This document shows, piece after piece, positions 9,300 through 17,138 of a stretch of 32,295 bases of DNA (positions within the stretch are counted from its first letter, which is position 1; every line of letters starts with the position of its first letter). Under the pieces are notes generated by a model that searched no databases, was not told where the DNA came from, and saw nothing but the letters and a program-made list of their open reading frames with translations. The stretch is from positions 1-32,295 of the forward strand of contig JAABSK010000006.1 of the NCBI GenBank assembly GCA_011390435.1, given 5' to 3'. The position numbers and the translations under genes were made by a program. This DNA comes from Desulfobacteraceae bacterium (GTDB lineage Bacteria; Desulfobacterota; Desulfobacteria; Desulfobacterales; Desulfobacteraceae).

Positions 9300-10717
9300 G
9301 AATGGGGCTCCGCGTTTTCATTGATGTGTTCAGAAAAAACCGGCTGCCATCCCAGGGCGGCCTGCAGCCGGATCCGCTCTTTTACCGCACTGGCGGATTC
9401 ACTGACCAGCTGCCGTTCCAGCCGTTGAATCCCACTCCAGATCACCAGATAGTTGAGATAACTGCTTTGACCGTTCTGGTGCTGCACCCGGGCATCTTTC
9501 AGTGCAATTCTTGCCACGGCCAGCTCTTCTTTCAGCAGCCGGATATACTCATCCTGTTTTTGAATGGAGATCAGGGCTGTCTCAACTTCCAGGACGGCTC
9601 CGGCCACCGCAGCGGCATACTGGTTCAGCCGTTCTCTTGCCACAGCTTCCAGCCGGTCCACTTCCGCCCGTCGAAGACCGCCGTCAAACAGAGGGCCTGC
9701 AATGCTTCCTGCCAGAGTGGCCACCCAGTTATGAAACAAAAGATCCAGCTTTCCGCTGGAAAAAAGGGCCTGGGCCGTGAGGGTAAACGAGGGTAAAAGA
9801 TCAGCCTTTGCCGCTGTGATGTCCCACTGGGTTGCTGCCAGACGCAGCTGCGCTGCCTGAATATCCGGCCGGTTCTGCAGAAGATCGGATGGATATCCTG
9901 TTTTTGGCAGTGCCGCTGTCTCGGGCAGATCCCGGGTCTGGATCTGAAGGGGCAAAATTCCTGGTTTGCCTGTCAGCAGGGCCAGCTGGTTCAGCAGCAA
10001 CCGTTCCTGTTTTTCTATCAACGGCAGCTGGGCCCGGGCTTCGGCAAGGGCTTCCTGCTGCTGCGACACTTCAAGAGCGGATGCCCTGCCGTTTACAAAC
10101 CGGAGTTTTAACAGTTCCAGAAGGGTTTTGTTGGTTTCAACCTGACGCTCCAGAATCTGGTGTCTGCTTCGGGCGGCAATGATATCCACCCAGGCTTCTG
10201 CAATACGGACAGTGATCTCAAGAGTGGTCGCCCGCAGATCCTGCTGTGCGGCCTGGTGGCCCAGGGCCTGAACTTTTCGGTCGGCATCAGCCTCTCCCCA
10301 GATATCTGCAGTGTAATCACCGGATAAAGAGCTGTTCCAGGAATGGCTGCCGTCATACCGGGAACTGCTGCCAGCGGACGGTTTCACCTGGGTGCCTTTT
10401 CGCTGCCCACCTGCTGAAAAATTCAGGGTGGGGAAGAGCGCAGCAGCTGATTTTGCTTCAGCAGCCCGGGCCTGATCAATGCGGGCGCTTAAAATCTGCA
10501 GGTCAAAATTGTGTTCCAGCGCCTGTGCCATGAGGTGGTTGAGCTCTTCACTGTCCAGAAACAGCCACCAGTGTTCAAGCGGCAGCTGGGTGCCGGAATC
10601 AAGAGAAAAGGATTCAGAAAGTGTAAACGGCAGTGCTGCGTCCTGTACCGGAGCTGTGGTCCGGCAGCCGGAAAATAAAAGACACCCGGCCAGCAGCGCA
10701 AAAATAACAGATCTCAT
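9296..10717 (-). CDS. Outer-membrane efflux lipoprotein, TolC/NodT (OprM-like) family
   Basis: This is the outer-membrane channel of the tripartite exporter. The 473-aa product starts with a lipoprotein signal peptide ending in LLFSGC, with Cys18 as the lipidation site. Two OEP repeats follow, recognisable by ILSARIDQARAAEAKSAAALFPTLNFSAGGQ, LLQNRPDIQAAQLRLAATQWDITAAKADLLPSFTLTA and GPLFDGGLRRAEVDRLEA. The C-terminal coiled coil is typical of the trimeric channel (HQNGQSSYLNYLVIWSGIQRLERQL). CAGGAAA precedes the ATG. It is the first gene of the efflux set; the 69 bases before it show no convincing sigma-70 promoter. Confidence 0.94.
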   Translation of the reverse strand: MRSVIFALLAGCLLFSGCRTTAPVQDAALPFTLSESFSLDSGTQLPLEHWWLFLDSEELNHLMAQALEHNFDLQILSARIDQARAAEAKSAAALFPTLNFSAGGQRKGTQVKPSAGSSSRYDGSHSWNSSLSGDYTADIWGEADADRKVQALGHQAAQQDLRATTLEITVRIAEAWVDIIAARSRHQILERQVETNKTLLELLKLRFVNGRASALEVSQQQEALAEARAQLPLIEKQERLLLNQLALLTGKPGILPLQIQTRDLPETAALPKTGYPSDLLQNRPDIQAAQLRLAATQWDITAAKADLLPSFTLTAQALFSSGKLDLLFHNWVATLAGSIAGPLFDGGLRRAEVDRLEAVARERLNQYAAAVAGAVLEVETALISIQKQDEYIRLLKEELAVARIALKDARVQHQNGQSSYLNYLVIWSGIQRLERQLVSESASAVKERIRLQAALGWQPVFSEHINENAEPHS

Positions 10718-10786
10718 ATTCGTGTTTCCTGTTTTATCGACCCCACAGACTAATATAGAACCCTGGAGATGGCAAGCCTGTCTTTT

Positions 10787-11179
10787 TTATTTTTCCAATT
10801 GATACCAGTGCACACCCGGTGTGTTTTTAAATTGTAAAACCGCCTCTGGCTCAGGCGAATACAGAATGGTGAGCTCAAACGTCTCGCCCCGGTTGAGCTC
10901 ACAATAAAAGGTCCATTCAACCCCGTCACCGGCTGTCTTCCGCCTGAAATCCTTGATATAAAAAATATTGGGAAGGCCCTCGCCTGTTCCCAGAATCAGC
11001 TGTTCTTCGCTGATCTGAAGGTATCGGTCTTCATATGACGGATCATGTGATCGCCATGTGCCGGACAACTCCTGCGGAAACGGCATTGATTCGGAACAGG
11101 AGATGACCGTCAGAAGACAGGCTGTCACGATCAGCCGTGACAACAGTTCCCAGTCAAAAAAGATCATTTTTCTGCTCAC
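10787..11179 (-). CDS. Small putative lipoprotein of unknown function
   Basis: This 130-aa protein has an N-terminal hydrophobic stretch ending in VISC, with Cys28 as the probable lipidation site. It therefore probably sits in the outer or inner membrane facing the periplasm. The mature part has beta-type sequence with ELSGTWRSHDPSYEDRYLQISEEQLILG, reminiscent of small beta-sandwich or lipocalin-like domains. No family is recognised with confidence. The GTG start overlaps the stop of the HD-GYP gene (GTGA), which implies coupling. An ATG four codons downstream is an alternative, but neither start has a strong ribosome binding site. Its place as third gene of the pseudopilin/HD-GYP set suggests an envelope role. 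Confidence 0.7.
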   Translation of the reverse strand: MSRKMIFFDWELLSRLIVTACLLTVISCSESMPFPQELSGTWRSHDPSYEDRYLQISEEQLILGTGEGLPNIFYIKDFRRKTAGDGVEWTFYCELNRGETFELTILYSPEPEAVLQFKNTPGVHWYQLEK

Positions 11180-13287
11180 TGGGACACCGCCACCAGAAAG
11201 GCATCCACCACCCTGGGATCAAAATGGGTGCCGGATTCCCGGGTAATCATGTCAATGGCTTTTTCTTCGATCCAGCCCTGCCGGTATGGGCGATCCGACA
11301 CCACAGCATCGTACACATCCGCCACTGCCATAATTCGGGCGCCAAGCGTAATCTCTTCTCCGGCAAGGCCATCGGGATATCCATTGCCGTCATACTTTTC
11401 ATGGTGCTGATATATCATGGACAGAACATCGGCATAAGCCTCAATCGGCTCAAGAATCCGGGCCCCGATCACTGGATGTTCCTTGATCATCTCAAACTCT
11501 TCATTGGTGAGCCGTCCGGGTTTGTCAAGAATCGCCAGTGGAATGCCGATTTTCCCGATATCGTGCAGATAGGCAGCCCGTCGAAGGGTTTCCACCTGAG
11601 AATCGGAAAGCCCCAGAACCCGTGCAGTTTTCACTGACAGATGGGTAACCCGTTCAGAATGGCCGGCTGTCCAGGCGGATTTGGCGTCTACGGTACGGGC
11701 AAGGGCCTCCAGTGTCCCGAGGTTCAGTTTTTCGAGCTGTGCCACCAGCCTTGCATTGGACAACGCCACAGCCACCTGATCCGCAATCTGACGGGCCTGG
11801 GCCAGATCATCATTCAAGAGTCTCTTTTCAGATGTAAACCCAAGAGCGATGGTCCCTTTGAGCATATCATTGATAAAAACCGGCAGCACCAGTGCCAACT
11901 GCATCCCGTCTGTCACCGCACTGGCTGTGCAGCAGGGGCGCGTCTCTGACAGATCCAGAAGCATATGGGTTTGATGTTCAAAGAGCGCCTGCTCATCTGC
12001 AGCTGCCATCTCAAAGAAAAATTCCTGAATCTTCCGGATGGAAATATCCCTTGAAACATAGGCATGATAAGTAGATGGTTTTTGATCCACTGCAAGGCTG
12101 ATTCCGATGGTATCACAGGAAAAATACGTATACATGCGCCTGAGGGCTGTACTGATCACCTCCTTTACATTCAGGGAGGATAAAATGGCCCGGTCGATCT
12201 CTGAACGGGTGGTCAATGCCTCAAAATTCCGGTCAAGACTGCGGGACATCTCGTTAAACGATGCAGCCAGATCTTCAAACTCATCATGGCTGTCCACCAG
12301 AACCCTGGATTTAAAATTATTCTGCGCCACCTGCATCGTGCCTTTTTTCAACGCTTCCAGCGGAACCAGACTTTTTCGGATATGGTACACACTTAAAAGA
12401 GAGACAATCCAGAAAGAGAGCAGTGCCACCAGGGGAAAAATGCGTTTGAACTGGTTCAGGGGACTTAACACATCAGCGGTTGAGCGCCGCAGCACCACAG
12501 TGATGTTTGCTGCTTCAAAACCGGATTTCATAAAAATTGACCAGTAGCTGACAACATAGTTCTGATCTGACCATTCATACTGAAAGTGCCCGGCATTGGT
12601 CTGATTGTTCTGGGCTGCCAGCCGGTGCAAAAGGGTATCAGACATTTCAAACGACGTCACCAGCACCTTTCTGAACTGATCCACAATGCACAGATCCGTC
12701 ATTGGCGGCAGCATATTGGCATGGCCGATACCCCACAGATAGGCAGGATCGATCCTGCCCACCAGCAAAAAGCCCGGTGTCTGCAGGTCATGTTCAGGTG
12801 TCATCACCATAAACACCTGTGCCGGTTCTCCTGACAGATCAGGGTGACGGGGCGCAAACAGGATACGGGTTCTGCCGGAATCGGCACTGTCCATGATTGT
12901 TTCAAGCGTCTCCGGCAACGTATCCAACTGGCCGTAAACATTGTGCCGGCTGCCGTCCGAATCGATCCGGACAATGGCATCAACCCCCCTGCTGCCATGA
13001 CTGCCCAGAACCGACTCAATGCGCTGCTGATCCACTGCGCCGCTCTGCACAGCAGACGCCACCATGTTCAGGTGGGCTTCCAGAAATAAAAACCGCTCGT
13101 AAACAGACATGCCATGGGCTTTGACAGCATTCTGCAGCCGGTCCATGCTCTGTTTTTTGAGCTGTCCAGACACCTGAACATAGGAAAGCACCGTCAAAGC
13201 GCTGATCGGTACCAGCGCACACAAAATAAACAGCATAAAAATTCTTCTGGCCACCCGGGTGCGCAAAAATGCAATATCAATTGTCAT
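11176..13287 (-). CDS. Membrane-bound HD-GYP c-di-GMP phosphodiesterase with HAMP and GAF domains
   Basis: This 703-aa receptor is predicted to hydrolyse c-di-GMP. A first membrane helix (about 15-37) and a second (about 283-305) enclose a periplasmic sensor region of roughly 240 residues. A HAMP linker follows (RKSLVPLEALKKGTMQVAQNNF), then a GAF domain (about 365-515), then the catalytic HD-GYP domain. The active site is intact: AAYLHDIGKIGIP supplies the HD pair, HPVIGARIL adds a metal-ligand His, and YQHHEKYDGNGYPDGL supplies the GYP loop. It ends with VADVYDAVVSDRPYR. The ATG is preceded by AGGAG. The gene lies 14 bases after the pseudopilin gene and overlaps the lipoprotein gene. The sensory ligand is unknown. 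Confidence 0.94.
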   Translation of the reverse strand: MTIDIAFLRTRVARRIFMLFILCALVPISALTVLSYVQVSGQLKKQSMDRLQNAVKAHGMSVYERFLFLEAHLNMVASAVQSGAVDQQRIESVLGSHGSRGVDAIVRIDSDGSRHNVYGQLDTLPETLETIMDSADSGRTRILFAPRHPDLSGEPAQVFMVMTPEHDLQTPGFLLVGRIDPAYLWGIGHANMLPPMTDLCIVDQFRKVLVTSFEMSDTLLHRLAAQNNQTNAGHFQYEWSDQNYVVSYWSIFMKSGFEAANITVVLRRSTADVLSPLNQFKRIFPLVALLSFWIVSLLSVYHIRKSLVPLEALKKGTMQVAQNNFKSRVLVDSHDEFEDLAASFNEMSRSLDRNFEALTTRSEIDRAILSSLNVKEVISTALRRMYTYFSCDTIGISLAVDQKPSTYHAYVSRDISIRKIQEFFFEMAAADEQALFEHQTHMLLDLSETRPCCTASAVTDGMQLALVLPVFINDMLKGTIALGFTSEKRLLNDDLAQARQIADQVAVALSNARLVAQLEKLNLGTLEALARTVDAKSAWTAGHSERVTHLSVKTARVLGLSDSQVETLRRAAYLHDIGKIGIPLAILDKPGRLTNEEFEMIKEHPVIGARILEPIEAYADVLSMIYQHHEKYDGNGYPDGLAGEEITLGARIMAVADVYDAVVSDRPYRQGWIEEKAIDMITRESGTHFDPRVVDAFLVAVSQ

Positions 13288-13301
13288 GTCTGTCTCCTGA
13301 A

Positions 13302-13821
13302 TCAGTATTCTGAGGCAACCCCCATGTATTGTCCGTTATTGGCCCGCACAATATCATCCCTGCTGGCCTTGGCCGTAAACGGTGCAACACTTTTTCCGTC
13401 CGGCCCCCTGCTGTACAGATCAAAATCCGTGTTCACCGGCACCAGAAAATGGTCCTTTCTGGCCTTTCCTTTCACACCAGGCTTGGCAGCGCCTTGAATC
13501 TTCAGGTATTCATAGGGACGTCCCCAGGGATCCGCAAGCGTATCCAGACCAATGTCCGCCAGACTGTCCGGGAAGATACCGGTTTCTGCCTGAAACATGA
13601 AAATTTCTTTCTCAATGGTTTTAAGATCCGCGATCACGCGGGTATTGCGGGCTTTCTGAAGATAGCCGGTCATAAACGGAACGGCAATGGCGCTCAGGGT
13701 TCCAATAATGGCCACCACCATCATCAGTTCGATAAGGGTAAATCCGCTGCTGCGTGTATGTGTAAGCTGTCTGATGGTCTGCCGTAGCCTTTTTCAGGAC
13801 GTTGTACTGGTCTGATTTCAT
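13302..13821 (-). CDS. Type II secretion/type IV pilin-like pseudopilin (GspG-like), apparent +1 frameshift in the leader
   Basis: The mature part has the class III signature GFTLIEL then MMVVAIIGTLSAIAVPF, a cleavage Gly, Glu5 and a hydrophobic helix. It continues with a GspG-like C-terminal domain of about 120 residues (DSLADIGLDTLADPWGRPYEYLK, FDLYSRGPDGKS). In the frame of GFTLIEL the coding sequence runs back only to a TGA at about 13797-13799, with no ATG, GTG or TTG. The first upstream ATG (13821) is in another frame. Removing one base from the A5 run near 13791-13795 would join this start to a typical basic leader (KRLRQTIRQLTHTRSSG). This is either a real lesion, a recoding site or a sequencing indel. 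The ribosome binding site before the ATG is poor. The gene probably heads the HD-GYP operon. Confidence 0.75.
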
Positions 13822-13964
13822 CACATATCAATTAAAAACTCTCATATTCCACGATCAGTGTCAATTGCATTCAAGGGCTAACCCTTTATTCTGCAAGAGA
13901 TTTTGTTCCGGGACTGCGATTTCCTGCTTTACAAAATCCAAAAGGATTGATACTGATTCACATT

Positions 13965-15632
13965 ATGATCGAGACAGCAATCATTGAAGATTCCCAGGCC
14001 CTTACATCGGTTTATAAAACCTATCTAAAGGCTTCTGATTTCAATGTCAGCGTTTTCAGCTCGACCATATCCGACATTAACCGGCTGGTAAAACAAAACA
14101 AATTTCAATTGATCGTCTGTCCGAGCTTTCCCAGATTCCAGACCGGTCCGAAAATCGTCCATACCATCAAATCTGATCCACATCTTTCCAATGCGGTTTT
14201 TGTGGTGTCAACATCCATGCCCCAGGAAGATATCCGGGCAGAGTGGGACCTTCGGGACATTGACAGCATTCTGCTCAAACCCTTTGATCAGACATCCCTG
14301 CAGGAAACCCTCTTAAAGGCGGTCTACGCCAATCCCCAGCAGGCAAGACACCTGCCGCTGGTACTGGTCATTGACGACTCAACAGCTGTTCAGCATGCCT
14401 TGTCCGCCCATTTAAAAACCCTGAACTTTGATGTCCAGACCGCTTCCAACGGCGTGGAAGGGTTAAAACTGGCCCAAGATCTTGTTCCGGACCTGATTCT
14501 GGTAGACGTGGAAATGCCGGTGATGGACGGATTTGAATTTTCCCGAAAACTGTCCCAGAATCCATCCATCAAACACATCCCCACGATCGTGGTCAGCGGA
14601 ACCATTGATGAAAACCAGTTCAGAAAAGGCTTCAGAGCCGGTGCCATCGACTTCCTTGAAAAACCGGTGTCCCTGACCGCTCTGGAAGCCATTATCGAAT
14701 CTGTTGCCATTCACGGCAACACCCGCTCTTCCGGCACCACGGTAATTCTGACCCAGGACAATACCCTGGCGAATATTCTGAAAAAAACATTGAACTTTTT
14801 AAACTCAAGCATCAATGTCTGCAGCACCATGGATGAACTGGAAACCTACCTGTGTGTCAGCCTTCCGGATATCGTGATTCTGGATCTTTCCGGCAACACC
14901 CGCCAGCTGGATACCTGCAGGCATGTCCGGAAGCTGCTGAAAAGCGACTCCCCTGTCATGATTGCGGTTGCAGATGAATCAGACCGGGACATCATGTTTC
15001 AATGTTTCCGATCCGGGGCAACAGAATGCATTATCAAGCCGTTTGGCCGGGACGAGGTCAGGGCCAGGGTTGAAAACCACATTAAGCTGAAAAAACTGCA
15101 GGATGAGTTGAAACGAAAAAACCGGATACTTGAATCCCTTGCCTATAAAGACAAGCTCACCGGCCTGATGAACCGGCGGTATTTTGACAAAGCCCTGAAA
15201 GATGAAATCGACCGGGCCCAGGCCACAGGGACATCCCTTTCTTTTCTGATGATTGACCTGGATGATTTCAAACCGGTCAATGACCAATATGGGCACGATG
15301 TCGGAGATTTCATCCTTAAGGAAATCGCCGCCATCATCATTGACAATGCACAGGGGAATGCCATTCCCTGCCGCTACGGCGGAGAAGAGTTCTGTATCAT
15401 CTTTCCGGACACCGGGCTTTCAGATGCCGTGAAAAACAGCGAACAGATCAAACGCTTCTGCAGTGCGAAACCCCTTTCAAAGCACCGGGTCTATCAGACC
15501 ATCAGCGGAGGGATTGCAGCGTTCCCTGAAACATCCCGGCCTGAAGATCTGTTCGCAGATGCAGACAACTGTCTGTATAAAGCCAAAGCCGCTGGTAAAA
15601 ACCGGATCATTGCCAAAATCAACCCTGCCTGA
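13965..15632 (+). CDS. Diguanylate cyclase with three receiver domains (REC-REC-REC-GGDEF)
   Basis: This 555-aa cytoplasmic protein is predicted to make c-di-GMP. REC1 (about 1-120) lacks the phospho-acceptor: the strand-3 end reads LIVCPSFP. REC2 (about 132-245) is canonical, with VIDD, phospho-acceptor Asp181 in LILVDVEMPVMDG, and Lys in FLEKP. REC3 (about 258-375) keeps Asp307 (VILDLSG) and a KPFG Lys but has TQDN instead of the acidic pair. The GGDEF domain (about 392-553) has DKLTGLMNRRYF, MIDLDDFKPVNDQYGHDVGD and active-site GGEEF at 472-476. The RxxD inhibitory site expected upstream is absent (QGNA). The ATG at 13965 is chosen because the receiver fold begins there; a TTG at 13947 is possible. 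The stop overlaps the convergent downstream gene by 14 bases. Confidence 0.93.
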   Translation: MIETAIIEDSQALTSVYKTYLKASDFNVSVFSSTISDINRLVKQNKFQLIVCPSFPRFQTGPKIVHTIKSDPHLSNAVFVVSTSMPQEDIRAEWDLRDIDSILLKPFDQTSLQETLLKAVYANPQQARHLPLVLVIDDSTAVQHALSAHLKTLNFDVQTASNGVEGLKLAQDLVPDLILVDVEMPVMDGFEFSRKLSQNPSIKHIPTIVVSGTIDENQFRKGFRAGAIDFLEKPVSLTALEAIIESVAIHGNTRSSGTTVILTQDNTLANILKKTLNFLNSSINVCSTMDELETYLCVSLPDIVILDLSGNTRQLDTCRHVRKLLKSDSPVMIAVADESDRDIMFQCFRSGATECIIKPFGRDEVRARVENHIKLKKLQDELKRKNRILESLAYKDKLTGLMNRRYFDKALKDEIDRAQATGTSLSFLMIDLDDFKPVNDQYGHDVGDFILKEIAAIIIDNAQGNAIPCRYGGEEFCIIFPDTGLSDAVKNSEQIKRFCSAKPLSKHRVYQTISGGIAAFPETSRPEDLFADADNCLYKAKAAGKNRIIAKINPA

Positions 15633-16944
15633 ATCCTTGTTTCGCAAATGTTTCATCGATCTTTTCATACAACCGCTGAAAATCTGCCTTCAGTTTCTCC
15701 ACCTGTTCCAGCAGCTTCTGCAAGGAATGTTCTGTTTTTTTGTCCGGCGGAGAAAACCTGTTTTCCTGAATCTGCGGCATCCATTTTTCGGTGATGGCAC
15801 TGGAAGCGTTCTGCAGGATCAAGCCGGGCAAAGAGAGGAGATCGGGTTCATCAGCCACCGGCCTGGAAACCAGATCCACCTGGGAGATGCTGCCCGCTGA
15901 CCCGTTTTCAAACAAAAACACACCGGTTCCGTTCACCTGCCCCATCAGGGTATTGTGTGAATCGGTCAGGTTGAACCGGCCCTGGGCATAATCCAGGGCA
16001 ATGGCTCCGATACCAGCGTCTTTCAGGGAAATCAGCCGATCTTTTCCATCCTCGTCCCGCAACCATACAGACAGCTGTGAAAACACCGCATCATTCTCGT
16101 CAATCCACTGGTTTTGATCCAGATCCAGTGCCGCAAGCTCTGCAAATCCGTTTCCACTTCCAGGCCCGAACAGTTCAGAACCATCATTGATGCGCTGATC
16201 GCTGTTTCTATCAAATGCCAGAAACCCGCTGCCCGGAGCGACAAAATGCACCTGCTCCGAGATGCCGTCTCCATTCAGGTCAAATACAAATTCTGCATTG
16301 GAAAGCCGGGGTGCCTGACCATCCAGACTGACCACCAGCGGATCGGTCAGATTCACCTGTTCCTGCCAGCGCCGGGCAATGGTCTGGGTGTCAATTCTGG
16401 ATGAAAATGTCCGATCAAGGTTCAGATCCAGTGTAAATTCAATCATGGTTCCCGCTTCAGTAACCACCTGACCTGCAGCAGATACAGACAGCTGCTCTGC
16501 TTCAAAATGGAGACGGGTCTGGTTCAGGCGCATCTCCCAGGCCGGGTTCTGAGTGGCAGGTGCTATGGAGACAGGCACATCAACTCTCTGGGGAGCTGTC
16601 CCTGCCGCCTTGATATCTGAAATCACCACCTCATGGTCCAGAAGCGCGCCCACCATTTTTTCCATGGCCGTGTGCTGCTCAAGACTGACAGAAGATTCCT
16701 GAACCGGAGCTGTCACTGTGGATGCTGTTGACAGCGCAGCACGGTAATCAGACTGGTAACGTACGGTTTCGTCCCGGGAAAGACTGACCCGGTCTACAAT
16801 GGCCCGGCTGCCGTCCATGGCATTTTCAGCAGGGGATTGACGCGCCGCAGGCAGTCGCTGTGCTGTTCGCTGGTTGACCACAGCATCCATCTGCCGGTAG
16901 CGATGGTCGGACGTAAACGTCAGGTCTGATGACAGGATTTTCAT
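15619..16944 (-). CDS. Protein with calcium-loop (EF-hand/VCBS-like) repeats
   Basis: The 441-aa product has no signal peptide or membrane segment. Residues of about 1-200 are low in recognisable motifs. The middle (about 225-345) has a set of Asp-rich loops: FDLNGDGISE, FDRNSDQRINDGSELFG and LDLDQNQWIDENDAVFSQLSVW, followed by SLKDAGIGAIALDY. This pattern is typical of large secreted VCBS/RTX-like adhesins and suggests calcium binding. The C-terminus (about 400-441) is a likely coiled coil. The ATG at 16944 has AGGTGA upstream; a longer open frame reaching 17055 has no better start. It is transcribed toward, and overlaps by 14 bases, the diguanylate cyclase. Its function is unknown. Confidence 0.75.
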   Translation of the reverse strand: MKILSSDLTFTSDHRYRQMDAVVNQRTAQRLPAARQSPAENAMDGSRAIVDRVSLSRDETVRYQSDYRAALSTASTVTAPVQESSVSLEQHTAMEKMVGALLDHEVVISDIKAAGTAPQRVDVPVSIAPATQNPAWEMRLNQTRLHFEAEQLSVSAAGQVVTEAGTMIEFTLDLNLDRTFSSRIDTQTIARRWQEQVNLTDPLVVSLDGQAPRLSNAEFVFDLNGDGISEQVHFVAPGSGFLAFDRNSDQRINDGSELFGPGSGNGFAELAALDLDQNQWIDENDAVFSQLSVWLRDEDGKDRLISLKDAGIGAIALDYAQGRFNLTDSHNTLMGQVNGTGVFLFENGSAGSISQVDLVSRPVADEPDLLSLPGLILQNASSAITEKWMPQIQENRFSPPDKKTEHSLQKLLEQVEKLKADFQRLYEKIDETFAKQGFRQG

Positions 16945-17073
16945 GACATCACCTCTCAATTGAATGGCTGATTTTATTTCAATCCCTTTCGGAAGGAAAA
17001 ACAAAAAACTTGACCCGGCAGTGTCGTGAAACGATCGTTGCCGGATTTGAAGCAAAGATAAAGGTTGAAATCA

Positions 17074-17102
17074 TTGAATCTTTAATGATATTTAACGATA
17101 AA
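17074..17102 (+). promoter_or_regulatory. Candidate sigma-70 promoter for the cheD-HDOD/selA cluster
   Basis: TTGAAT (17074-17079) and GATAAA (17097-17102) are separated by 17 bases in an AT-rich stretch. The predicted transcription start near 17109 would leave a leader of about 30 bases before the ATG at 17139. This fits the shorter start for the CheD-HDOD protein. Confidence 0.35.
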
Positions 17103-17138
17103 ATAATACCGACAGGATATCTGCCAGATACCGTAACC

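Noticed and set aside
10718..10786. TATATT in the gap before the outer-membrane factor gene as a promoter
   Set aside because: No -35 hexamer with proper spacing was found on the minus strand.
13621..13824. 67-codon minus-strand frame from 13824 as a separate small gene
   Set aside because: Its start matches the missing N-terminus of the pseudopilin and the remainder is out-of-frame pilin sequence, so it is better explained as the shifted start of that gene.
13869..13886. Small inverted repeat AAGGG-CTAA-CCCTT between the divergent pseudopilin and cyclase genes
   Set aside because: It is a 5-bp stem with a short loop and no U-run, too weak to call a terminator or operator without comparative data.
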